Position numbers and translations under genes: made by a program. From an uncultured Gemmiger sp. (GTDB lineage: Bacteria; Bacillota; Clostridia; Oscillospirales; Ruminococcaceae): 15,040 bases of DNA. The notes beneath the pieces were generated by a model. It had not been told where the DNA came from, searched no databases, and was given only the letters and a program-made list of their open reading frames with translations. This document shows positions 6,703 to 13,426 of this stretch, one piece after another. Numbering within the stretch: position 1 is the stretch's first letter; each line of letters begins with the position of its first letter. The stretch lies in assembly GCA_959018215.1 (NCBI GenBank), contig CAUEKL010000034.1:1-15040 (forward strand), written 5' to 3'.

Positions 6703-7767
6703 TCAGCCGCTGGCCCGCTCCACCAGTTCCCAGGGCAATGCCCGGGAACGGCCGGGTTCTCCCCGCATCATCAGCAGCAGCTGTTCGGCGGCCGTCTGGC
6801 CCATCCGCGGCACCGAATGCCGCAGGGAAGTGATGGGAACCTGGCTGATCTGGCTGTAATAGCTGTTGTCAAAACTGACCACCGCCACGTCCTGGGGAAC
6901 GCGCAGCCCCCGGGCCAGCAGTTCCCGGATGAGCAGAAAAGCAATCTCGTCATTGTAGCAGATCACCGCGGTGACCTTTTCCATCCGCATATCCAGAAAC
7001 CGGCGCAGCAGACTGATATCGTTGAGATTCACCATCTCCAGCCGGTCCTGTGTATCATACCACAGAAAATTCCGGTCCCGCATGGCCAGCCCCGCGTCCC
7101 GCATGGCCGATACACACCCGTAGTAGCGCTGCGGCCCCTGCAGGTCGTCGCTTTTGAAGATGCCCGCAATGCTGCGGTGCCCTTTTTCTGCCAGATGCCG
7201 GGCCAGCAGATACCCGCCGGCATAGTTATCGTCTGAGATGCAGGGCACGTTTTTCAGTTCGGCGCAGGCCCCGTGCAGAAACAGCAGGGGGACCCCGCTG
7301 TCCCGCAGCTGCCGGTAAAGCTGCAGATTGGGGTTAGGCAGAGCAGTCTTGGCTCCCTCCACCAGGATCCCCGCCACCGGCTGGGTGAGCAGCTGCTGCA
7401 GAATGTCCCGCTCGGTGGCCACCTCATTCTCGGTGGCATAGACCAGGGTGGAATAGCCGTCCCGGGTAAAAACGCTCTGGGCATCATGCAGGATGGAAGG
7501 AAAAATGTAATCGTCCAGAAAGCTGGCCACCACCGCTACCTGGCGGGAGTTGCCGCCGCCCCGCCCGGTGGAAAAGCTGCCGCTGCCCTGCCGCCGCTCA
7601 ATCAATCCTTCCTGTTCCAGCATCTGCAACGCATGGCGCACCGTCTGACGGCTCAGGCCGTACCGTTCGGCCAGCTCCTGCTCGGTGGGCAGTTTGTAGC
7701 CGTGCTGTCCCTGATGCATCAGCTCCTGGCGCAGGGTCTGGGCCAGAGTCTGGTATTTTGCGGCCAT
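6703..7767 (-). CDS. araR: AraR, GntR-type arabinose-responsive repressor
   Basis: 354 residues. The N-terminal GntR winged helix (about 4-70) has LPTEQELAERYGLSRQTVRH and LIERRQGSGSF. From about 77 to the end is a LacI/GalR-type sugar-binding domain. Several blocks match my memory of Bacillus subtilis AraR: DDYIFPSI, GIFKSDDLQGPQR and CYNDEIA, with small changes. This chimeric architecture is the hallmark of AraR, which releases DNA when it binds L-arabinose. The ATG at 7767 is preceded by AGAAGGTGG on the minus strand. It is divergent from the importer operon and convergent with the sensor operon. AraR-box matches lie in its own promoter region, across the divergent gap and in the sensor leader, so it probably represses itself, the importer and perhaps the sensor. 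Arabinose as inducer is inferred from family and from araA nearby. Confidence 0.9.
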   Translation of the reverse strand: MAAKYQTLAQTLRQELMHQGQHGYKLPTEQELAERYGLSRQTVRHALQMLEQEGLIERRQGSGSFSTGRGGGNSRQVAVVASFLDDYIFPSILHDAQSVFTRDGYSTLVYATENEVATERDILQQLLTQPVAGILVEGAKTALPNPNLQLYRQLRDSGVPLLFLHGACAELKNVPCISDDNYAGGYLLARHLAEKGHRSIAGIFKSDDLQGPQRYYGCVSAMRDAGLAMRDRNFLWYDTQDRLEMVNLNDISLLRRFLDMRMEKVTAVICYNDEIAFLLIRELLARGLRVPQDVAVVSFDNSYYSQISQVPITSLRHSVPRMGQTAAEQLLLMMRGEPGRSRALPWELVERASG

Positions 7768-7812
7768 CCGCCCACCTTCTTTCTGTCGATAAAAGTTGTA
7801 CGATTCCTCTCA

Positions 7813-7842
7813 ATTATACCAACAACCCGGCGCGGTTTGTAC
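7813..7842 (-). promoter_or_regulatory. araR promoter with overlapping AraR half-site
   Basis: On the minus strand TATAAT is read from 7818 to 7813, a perfect -10. The -35 is weak and coincides with the palindrome TTGTACAA (7837-7844). A second CGTACAA half-site (minus strand, 7802 to 7796) lies just downstream of the -10. This is the layout expected for an autorepressed gene. Confidence 0.55.
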
Positions 7843-7899
7843 AATAAAAGGGTGGGATTTCCTATCGAGTTTGGTACACCTTGACAAAAAAATCCACCC

Positions 7900-7915
7900 A
7901 TTTGTACGTACATCG
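7900..7915 (+). promoter_or_regulatory. AraR operator candidate
   Basis: ATTTGTACGTACATCG matches the first 13 positions of the palindrome ATTTGTACGTACAAAT that I recall as the Bacillus AraR operator. It lies between the divergent araR and importer genes, just downstream of a TTGACA (7881-7886) that lacks a convincing -10. It is the best operator match in the window. Confidence 0.7.
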
Positions 7916-7944
7916 GGGCCTGGAGGGTGATTTTTTTATGACAT

Positions 7945-7976
7945 TTTCCAGCGGAAGCTGGAAATTTTCCCGTTTT
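7945..7976 (+). terminator. GNRA-tetraloop hairpin with T-tracts upstream of the importer
   Basis: TTTCCAGC (7945-7952) pairs perfectly with GCTGGAAA (7957-7964) around GGAA, followed by TTTT-CCCG-TTTTTT (7965-7976). It has terminator form but lies in the middle of the control region, upstream of the best importer promoters. It may stop read-through or attenuate a transcript starting further left. Confidence 0.45.
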
Positions 7977-8031
7977 TTAGGTGGGACAGTCAATTTGCAA
8001 AGGGGAAAACACCGGCCTTGTACGCTTTCCG

Positions 8032-8071
8032 ATCGTAGAATTTTCAACCAAAAAGCAGCAAAATCGTAGAA
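8032..8071 (+). repeat. Direct repeat ATCGTAGAA, 31-bp spacing
   Basis: ATCGTAGAA occurs at 8032-8040 and again at 8063-8071, a 31-bp step close to three helical turns. The copies lie upstream of both candidate importer promoters. A pair of direct repeats is typical of AraC-family activator sites, so the YesN-type regulator is a candidate binder. This is inference. Confidence 0.45.
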
Positions 8072-8101
8072 AAACAAAAAAACAGGGTCGAAAGCGGACA
8101 G

Positions 8102-8183
8102 ATTTGTATTGAGTACAGCATATTGCATAATATTTGTATTGTTCAACGTCCCGAATCCGTGCAGTTCGACCGTTTTCGTATTG
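8102..8183 (+). repeat. Phased TTTGTATTG repeats ending on the -35 box
   Basis: ATTTGTATTG is found at 8102-8111 and 8132-8141 (30-bp step). A third variant, TTTCGTATTG at 8174-8183, lies 42 bp further on and overlaps the TTGACT -35 element at 8181-8186. All three sit on nearly the same face of the helix. The position fits an activator that touches RNA polymerase. The first half, TTTGTA, also resembles an AraR half-site, so these could be low-affinity AraR sites instead. Confidence 0.45.
8104..8131 (+). promoter_or_regulatory. Possible distal importer promoter
   Basis: TTGTAT (8104-8109) and CATAAT (8126-8131) with a 16-bp spacer make a weak to moderate promoter. Its -35 lies within the first ATTTGTATTG repeat, so regulator binding would interfere with it. 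Confidence 0.35.
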
Positions 8184-8209
8184 ACTTTCTTTCGAAAATG
8201 CCGTTTAAT
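8181..8209 (+). promoter_or_regulatory. Likely main importer promoter
   Basis: TTGACT (8181-8186) and TTTAAT (8204-8209), 17 bp apart, each match the consensus at five of six positions. Transcription would start near 8216, giving a leader of about 80 nt before the binding-protein ATG at 8296. The -35 is overlapped by the third GTATTG repeat. Confidence 0.6.
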
Positions 8210-8295
8210 GGGGGCACCGAAAGCAAATCCGGTGCGGGAAACGGGTTCCCGCCGGCAACATGCAGAAATCAAAGAAAGAACTGGAGGTCACACAC

Positions 8296-9390
8296 ATGAA
8301 AAAGTATCTCAGCGCGATTCTGGCCGCATCCATGGTACTGGGCCTGGCAGCCTGCGGGGGCGCTCCCGCCGAGCAGGCCGCAGACACCGCAGAGGAACCC
8401 ACCTCTGAAGCCACAGCTGAGACCACCGATACCGCCGACGAGGGCGGTTCCGGCGATCTGATCAGCATCGGCTTCGCCCAGGTCGGCCACGAATCCGACT
8501 GGCGCACCGCATCCACCAAGTCCGCGCAGGACGTCTTCTCCACCGAAAACGGCTATGAGCTGTCCTTCGTCGACTGCGACAACGACTCTGCCGCTCAGCT
8601 GGAAGCCGTCCGCGGCTTCATCCAGCAGGATGTGGATTACATCATCATCGATCCCATCGTCTCCACCGGCTGGGACACCGTCCTGACCGAATGTGAGGAC
8701 GCGGGCATTCCGGTCATCGTCATCGACCGTACCATCGACGACTCCGACAAGTATACCTCCTGGGTCGGCTCCAACTTCAAGGATGAGGGCCTGGCCTGCG
8801 GCGAATGGCTGAAGGCTTACGCCGACGCCAAGGGCATGGGTGAGATCAACGCCCTGGTCATCGAAGGCTCCACCGGTGCTTCCGCCACCATCGGCCGTAC
8901 CGACGGCTTCAAGGAAATCGCCGACAAGTACGGCTGGACCATCCTGGATTCCCAGAGCGGTGACTTCACCGAGGCCGGCGGCCAGGAAGTCATGGAAAGT
9001 TTCTGCCAGAGCTATGCAGGCCAGTTCAACGTGGTCATCTGCCAGAACGATAACGAAGCCTTCGGCGCCATGACCGCCATGGACAACGCCGGCGTCACCT
9101 ACGGCGTGGACGGCGATGTGGTCCTGGTTTCCTTCGACGCCAACAAGCCCGCTCTGCAGCTGGTGATGGACGGCAAGATCAACGCCAACTTCGAATGCAA
9201 CCCCATGGCCGCTCCCTTCGTGGAGGAAGTCATCCAGCAGCTGCAGGCCGGCGAGACCCCCGAAAAGGAGATCTACATGGCCGAGTCCTGGTTCGCCGCT
9301 GAGGATATCGTCAGCTCCATCAACGTCAACGGTGCCGATCAGGAGATCGTCCACGTGACCCAGGAAGTGCTGGACGCCCGTCCCTACTGA
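8296..9390 (+). CDS. ytfQ: YtfQ-type sugar-binding lipoprotein of ABC importer
   Basis: 364 residues. It has a lipoprotein signal peptide with lipobox LAAC (C20) and an acidic Ala/Glu/Thr-rich tether to about residue 54. A type I periplasmic-binding-protein fold follows. Family landmarks shared with Escherichia coli YtfQ are ISIGFAQVGHESDWRTAS, STGWDTVLTECEDAGIPV, DSQSGDFTEAGGQEVMESF and NDNEAFGAM. The ATG at 8296 follows GGAGGT by seven bases. It is the first gene of the importer operon and strongly favours C-ending codons, consistent with high expression. YtfQ-type systems carry furanose sugars such as galactofuranose and, in relatives, L-arabinose; araR and araA nearby favour arabinose here. 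The family's DAQQKQEN segment is replaced by DCDNDSAAQ, so specificity may differ from YtfQ. Confidence 0.88.
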   Translation: MKKYLSAILAASMVLGLAACGGAPAEQAADTAEEPTSEATAETTDTADEGGSGDLISIGFAQVGHESDWRTASTKSAQDVFSTENGYELSFVDCDNDSAAQLEAVRGFIQQDVDYIIIDPIVSTGWDTVLTECEDAGIPVIVIDRTIDDSDKYTSWVGSNFKDEGLACGEWLKAYADAKGMGEINALVIEGSTGASATIGRTDGFKEIADKYGWTILDSQSGDFTEAGGQEVMESFCQSYAGQFNVVICQNDNEAFGAMTAMDNAGVTYGVDGDVVLVSFDANKPALQLVMDGKINANFECNPMAAPFVEEVIQQLQAGETPEKEIYMAESWFAAEDIVSSINVNGADQEIVHVTQEVLDARPY

Positions 9391-9440
9391 TACCGCTGCG
9401 GTCCGGCCCTTTCCACAGAAAACATAATCCGTATCCCCGA

Positions 9441-9479
9441 GGGAGGGCCCCTTTTCACTCAGGGGGGTCCTCCCCCTTT
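9441..9479 (+). terminator. Intercistronic hairpin between binding protein and ATPase genes
   Basis: GGGAGGGCCCC (9441-9451) pairs with GGGGTCCTCCC (9464-9474, one G-T wobble) over a 12-nt loop, followed only by CC-TTT. The strong stem with a poor T-tract suggests partial termination or protection of the upstream mRNA from decay. Either would give the excess of binding protein over ATPase usual in ABC importers. Confidence 0.6.
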
Positions 9480-9502
9480 CATTGGCAGACGAGGTGACAA
9501 AC

Positions 9503-11032
9503 ATGGAAAACAATGTGGTTTTGACGATGCGGGGCATTACCATGACTTTTCCCGGCGTCAAGGCGCTGGATAAAGTGGACTTTACCCTGCGCAAGGGCGA
9601 GATCCACGCGCTGATGGGGGAAAACGGCGCGGGTAAATCCACCCTGATCAAGTGCCTGACCGGCATCAACGACTTTGAGGCCGGTGAAATCCGGGTGGAC
9701 GGTGTGGACGGCCCGGTAAAAAACAGTTCCACCCTGGAAGCCCAGAAGGTGGGCATCTCCACCGTGTATCAGGAAGTCAACCTGTGCCCCAACCTGAGCG
9801 TGGCCGAAAACCTGTACATCGGCCGGGAACCCATGACCCGGTTCCATACCATCGACCGGCGGGCCATGTTCCGCAAGGCCGATGAACTGGTCAAGCGGCT
9901 GGGCATCAAGGCTGATGTGACCCAGAACCTGGAAAACTACTCCCTGGCCATCCAGCAGATGATCGCCATTGCCCGGGCTGTGGACATGGACTGCAAGGTG
10001 CTGATCCTGGACGAGCCCACCTCCTCCCTGGACGACAGCGAGGTGGAAAAGCTCTTTGCCATGATGCGCCGTCTGAAAGAACAGGGGGTGGGCATCATCT
10101 TCGTCACCCACTTCCTGGAACAGGTGTACGCCGTGTGCGACCGCATCACCGTGCTGCGGGACGGCACGCTGGTGGGCGAGTGGCCGGTGTCCGAACTGCC
10201 CCGGGTCAAGCTGGTGGCGGCCATGATGGGCAAGGACTTCGACGACCTGGCCGAGATCAAGCCCGAAGGCTTTGCCTTCGACGAGACCGCTCCCATGGAG
10301 ATCCAGGCCGAAGGGCTCAGCCACAAGGGAACCATCAAACCCTTCAACCTGAACATCCGCAAGGGTGAAGTCATCGGCCTTACCGGCCTGCTGGGGTCCG
10401 GGCGCAGTGAGCTGGCCCGCACCATCTACGGTGCCGACCGCGCCCAGACCGGCAGACTGGAGGTGGCCGGCAAGGAGGCCCACATCAAGCAGCCCCTGGA
10501 CGCCATGAACCTGGGCATGGGCCTGCTGCCCGACGACCGCAAGGCCGAGGGCATCATCGGTGACCTGTCGGTGCGGGAAAACATCATCCTGGCCCTGCAG
10601 GCCAAGCGGGGCATGTTCCGTCAGCTGCCCCGGGCCAAGCAGGAGGAGATCGCCGACCGGTACATCGACCTGCTGCAGATCAAGACCGCCAGCCGGGAAA
10701 CCCCCATCAAACAGCTTTCGGGCGGCAACCAGCAGAAGGCCATTCTGGCCCGCTGGCTGGCCACCGACCCGGACTTCCTGATCCTGGACGAGCCCACCCG
10801 CGGCATCGATGTGGGCACCAAGACCGAGATCCAGAAACTCATCGTGGACCTGGCCGCCCAGGGCAAGAGCGTCATGTTCATCTCCTCTGAGATCGAGGAG
10901 ATGCTGCGCACCTGCAACCGGATGGCCGTGCTGCGGGACGGTGCCATGGTGGGCGAACTGGACGGCGAACTGACCCAGGAACGTGTGATGGCAGCCATTG
11001 CGGGAGGTGCGAACAATGACAAAAAAGCTTAA
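9503..11032 (+). CDS. ytfR: Sugar ABC importer ATPase, two fused nucleotide-binding domains
   Basis: 509 residues, the double-ABC architecture of MglA/RbsA/YtfR ATPases. Domain 1 has Walker A GENGAGKST (39-47), a degenerate signature YSLAIQQ (146-152) and Walker B ILDEPTSSLD with D170/E171. Domain 2 has a degenerate Walker A (LGSGRSEL, 297-304), an intact signature LSGGNQQ (405-411) and Walker B ILDEPTRGID with D429/E430. Pairing one altered P-loop with one altered signature is normal for this family. The ATG at 9503 is preferred to a TTG at 9482 because GAGGTG precedes it at the right distance. It overlaps the first permease gene by 17 nt. It powers sugar uptake by the importer. Confidence 0.92.
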   Translation: MENNVVLTMRGITMTFPGVKALDKVDFTLRKGEIHALMGENGAGKSTLIKCLTGINDFEAGEIRVDGVDGPVKNSSTLEAQKVGISTVYQEVNLCPNLSVAENLYIGREPMTRFHTIDRRAMFRKADELVKRLGIKADVTQNLENYSLAIQQMIAIARAVDMDCKVLILDEPTSSLDDSEVEKLFAMMRRLKEQGVGIIFVTHFLEQVYAVCDRITVLRDGTLVGEWPVSELPRVKLVAAMMGKDFDDLAEIKPEGFAFDETAPMEIQAEGLSHKGTIKPFNLNIRKGEVIGLTGLLGSGRSELARTIYGADRAQTGRLEVAGKEAHIKQPLDAMNLGMGLLPDDRKAEGIIGDLSVRENIILALQAKRGMFRQLPRAKQEEIADRYIDLLQIKTASRETPIKQLSGGNQQKAILARWLATDPDFLILDEPTRGIDVGTKTEIQKLIVDLAAQGKSVMFISSEIEEMLRTCNRMAVLRDGAMVGELDGELTQERVMAAIAGGANNDKKA

Positions 11033-12095
11033 AAAACTCACCGGTTACCAGCTGTTTCTGCCCCTTGTCTGCGTACTGCTGGTGCTGGCGGTCAATATCG
11101 TATACGATATTTCTCAGGGCAACGATGCCTTCAACTTCTTTCACATCTACATGACCAACGGCATGCTGCAAGGCCGCCTGGTCACCATCCTCAACCGCGG
11201 CAGCGAGGTGGCCATCCTCTCCATCGGCATGACCCTGGTGGTGGCAGCTTCCGCCGGCACCGATATCTCGGTAGGTTCGGTCATGTCCCTGTGCGCCTCC
11301 TTCTGCTGCATGCTCATTGCCGGGTTCGGCGTTTCGTCGGTATCCTCGGCGGATGAGTTCGCCATGCCCATGATCGTGGGCCTGCTGGGGGCGCTGATCA
11401 TGGGCTGCCTGTGCGGCGCCTTCAACGGGGCCCTGGTGGCCGGGCTGAACATCCAGCCCATGGTGGCCACCCTGATCCTCTGGTCGGCGGCCCGGGCCAT
11501 CGGCCTGCTGCTGTGCAACAACCTGATTGTGTACATCCGCGTGCCGGAATACGGCATTCTGGGCGGTTACATCGGACCGTTCCCCACCCCCATCCTCATT
11601 GCGGCCATCTGTGTGGCCGTGGCCGCCATCCTGCTGAAAACCACCGCCCTGGGCATGTATATCCAGGCCGTGGGCATCAACAAAAAGGCTTCCCGCATCG
11701 CGGGTCTGAACTCCCGGCGGATCATCTTCCTGTGCTATCTGTTGTGCGGCCTGTGCGCCGGTATTGCGGGTATCGTGGCTTCCTCCCGCATCACCAGTGC
11801 CGACTCCAACAACATCGGCCTGGATATGGAACTGGACGCCATCCTGGCGGTGGCTCTGGGCGGCAACAGCCTGGGCGGCGGCCGCTTTAACCTGGCCGGC
11901 TCCATCATCGGCGCCTACACCATCCAGGCCATCACCACCACCATGTACAACCTGGGTGTTTCTACCGCCGTCAACCCGGTATTCAAAGCCGTGATCGTGA
12001 TTCTGATCGTGGCCATCCAGGCCCCGCCCGTGCGGGATGCACTGCGCAAGTTCAATGCCCGGCGCACCGCGAAAAAGGAGGCTGTCCGCGTATGA
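11016..12095 (+). CDS. ytfT: Sugar ABC importer permease, YtfT type
   Basis: 359 residues, strongly hydrophobic with roughly eight to ten membrane segments. It belongs to the RbsC/AraH-like branched permease family: SIGMTLVVAASAGTDISVGS, GAFNGALVAGLNIQPMVATL and the late loop ILAVALGGNSLGGGRFNLAG are characteristic. The ATG at 11016 follows GGGAGGTG and overlaps the ATPase gene. It overlaps the next permease by ATGA. Two different permeases per system are the rule for YtfT/YjfF importers, which form a heterodimeric channel. Confidence 0.9.
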   Translation: MTKKLKKLTGYQLFLPLVCVLLVLAVNIVYDISQGNDAFNFFHIYMTNGMLQGRLVTILNRGSEVAILSIGMTLVVAASAGTDISVGSVMSLCASFCCMLIAGFGVSSVSSADEFAMPMIVGLLGALIMGCLCGAFNGALVAGLNIQPMVATLILWSAARAIGLLLCNNLIVYIRVPEYGILGGYIGPFPTPILIAAICVAVAAILLKTTALGMYIQAVGINKKASRIAGLNSRRIIFLCYLLCGLCAGIAGIVASSRITSADSNNIGLDMELDAILAVALGGNSLGGGRFNLAGSIIGAYTIQAITTTMYNLGVSTAVNPVFKAVIVILIVAIQAPPVRDALRKFNARRTAKKEAVRV

Positions 12096-13126
12096 AAACC
12101 GCACTGAAGACAAAGTCCGTCAACAGCAACACCCTGCTGTTGTTCATCACCATCGGCCTGTTCATCGTGCTGTACGCCGCGGGGTGCATTGTGTACGCCA
12201 GCAAAGGCTTTACCAACCTGCAGACCTTTTTGAATCTGTTCATCAACAATGCCGGTCTGATCTGCGTGACCTGCGGCATGACCTGCGTCATGCTCACCGG
12301 CGGCATCGATATCTCGGTGGGCTCCCTGGTGGCCCTGGACTGCATGCTGCTGGCCTATGGCATGGGCGAATGGAAGATCAATGCCTGGCTCATGTGCCTG
12401 ATCGTGCTGGTCGTGGGTGTGGTTTTCGGCCTGGTGCAGGGCTTCTGCGTGGGGTATCTGCGCATCCAGCCCTTCATCGTCACCATGGCGGGCATGTTCT
12501 TTGCCCGCGGCATGACCGCCGTCATCTCCACCAACCAGCTCTCCATCACCCAGGACGTCAGCGAGATCTTCTATAACTGGGCCAACTTCCGCATCTACCT
12601 GCCCTTCGGCGGTGTGGTGAACAAGGCCGGCAAGATGGTCATGCCCTATATCCGCGTGGGCGTGGTGGTGGCCCTTCTCGTGCTGGTGGTCGTCTTCCTG
12701 CTGCTGCGCTATACCCGCTTCGGCCGGTCCCTCTACGCCGTGGGCGGCAGTGAGCAGTCCGCCGCCATGATGGGCCTGGATGTCAAGCGCACCCGGATGA
12801 AGGCTCACGTGCTCTGCTCCTTCCTGTGCTCCATCGGCGGTATCTGCTACTGCCTGAACACCACCTCGGCCAGTGTCAGCCAGGCCACCGGCATGGAAAT
12901 GGACGCCATTGCCTCGTCGGTCATCGGCGGCACCCTGCTCACCGGCGGCGTGGGCAACGTCATCGGCTCCTTCTTCGGCGTGCTCATCAACGGCACCATC
13001 TCCACCATCGTCAAAGCCAACGGCAAGCTGGCCAGCTCCTGGCCCAACATCCTGACGGCCGCGCTGCTTTGCTTCTTCATCGTCCTGCAGAGCGTCTTTG
13101 CCTATGTCAAGGAGAAAAACAAGTAA
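12092..13126 (+). CDS. yjfF: Sugar ABC importer permease, YjfF type
   Basis: 344 residues, the second permease of the same family. It has a basic cytoplasmic N-terminus, a TGGIDISVGS motif, GYLRIQPFIVTMAGMFFARG, YAVGGSEQSAAMMGLDVKR and IASSVIGGTLLTGGVGNVIG. It is coupled to the preceding gene by ATGA. The TNQLSITQDVSEIFYNW region forms an extracytoplasmic loop also typical of YjfF. It is the last gene of the importer operon; a strong hairpin starts 22 bp after its stop codon. Confidence 0.9.
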   Translation: MKTALKTKSVNSNTLLLFITIGLFIVLYAAGCIVYASKGFTNLQTFLNLFINNAGLICVTCGMTCVMLTGGIDISVGSLVALDCMLLAYGMGEWKINAWLMCLIVLVVGVVFGLVQGFCVGYLRIQPFIVTMAGMFFARGMTAVISTNQLSITQDVSEIFYNWANFRIYLPFGGVVNKAGKMVMPYIRVGVVVALLVLVVVFLLLRYTRFGRSLYAVGGSEQSAAMMGLDVKRTRMKAHVLCSFLCSIGGICYCLNTTSASVSQATGMEMDAIASSVIGGTLLTGGVGNVIGSFFGVLINGTISTIVKANGKLASSWPNILTAALLCFFIVLQSVFAYVKEKNK

Positions 13127-13147
13127 TCCGATACCCCACAACAGACA

Positions 13148-13194
13148 AAATACCCCCTGATACAGCCCGCAAAAAGCGGCATCAGGGGGTATTT
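13148..13194 (+). terminator. Terminator after the importer operon
   Basis: A perfect 14-bp stem (13148-13161 with 13181-13194) encloses a 19-nt loop that can form an inner 4-bp stem (CCGC/GCGG). The run after it is short (ATTTCC), but the stem ends in A-T pairs, giving a U-rich 3' side. Some read-through into araA is possible. Confidence 0.75.
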
Positions 13195-13426
13195 CCATAC
13201 GGAATGTCCACCCCGGTCCCGGCAGCCGCGGCCGCCGGTCAGCCCGGTGACAAAGCCGGATGGATTGCGAACAAAAATCCAGTAAGTCGAACGTGCGTCA
13301 CTATACGCGCACAGCCGCAAAGGCTATGATAAAAGCAGAACAAAGCCGGATTTTTCCCCGGTAACGAACGAGACGAAATACAGAAATATGCCGCAGACAC
13401 ACGGCACCCGACAGGAGGTTTTTATC
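13195..13426 (+). promoter_or_regulatory. araA upstream region with activator-dependent-looking promoter
   Basis: No gene is visible. TATGAT (13325-13330) is a good -10, but the sequence 17 bp upstream (TATACG) is not a -35, which suggests dependence on an activator. ACAAAGCCGGAT occurs twice, at 13250-13261 and 13340-13351. An imperfect palindrome with arms GGATT (13262-13266) and AATCC (13276-13280) contains a minus-strand TTTTTGTTCG resembling an AraR half-site. GTGCG and CGCAC arms flank 13298-13305. The araA ribosome binding site AGGAGG is at 13413-13418. Confidence 0.45.

Larger units (their letters stand above)
7768..8295. other. Divergent control region between araR and the importer operon
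   Basis: No gene is visible in these 528 bp. The stretch is much more AT-rich than its surroundings and is crowded with candidate control elements. They include the araR -10 box, several TTGTACG/TTGTAC half-sites (7796-7802, 7837-7844, 8018-8024), a near-complete AraR box at 7900-7915, a tetraloop hairpin at 7945-7964, two families of phased direct repeats and two candidate promoters. Its length and density suggest more than one regulator acts here. Confidence 0.7.

Noticed and set aside
7881..7910. TTGACA at 7881 as the importer promoter
   Set aside because: The -35 is perfect, but nothing resembling a -10 lies 15-19 bp downstream. The segment is instead the AraR box. The promoter at 8181-8209 is better.
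9482..9502. TTG start for the ATPase gene
   Set aside because: It has no ribosome binding site and lies just after the intercistronic hairpin. The ATG at 9503 has GAGGTG at normal distance and matches the family N-terminus.
8269..9762. Long minus-strand open frame opposite the importer binding-protein gene
   Set aside because: It is antisense to a highly conserved gene and made of Asp/Gly/Val-rich filler typical of a mirrored C-ending codon pattern. It has no start signals.
9479..11041. Minus-strand open frame of about 520 codons opposite the ATPase gene
   Set aside because: The sense strand carries intact Walker and signature motifs. The antisense product shows no domain and no ribosome binding site.
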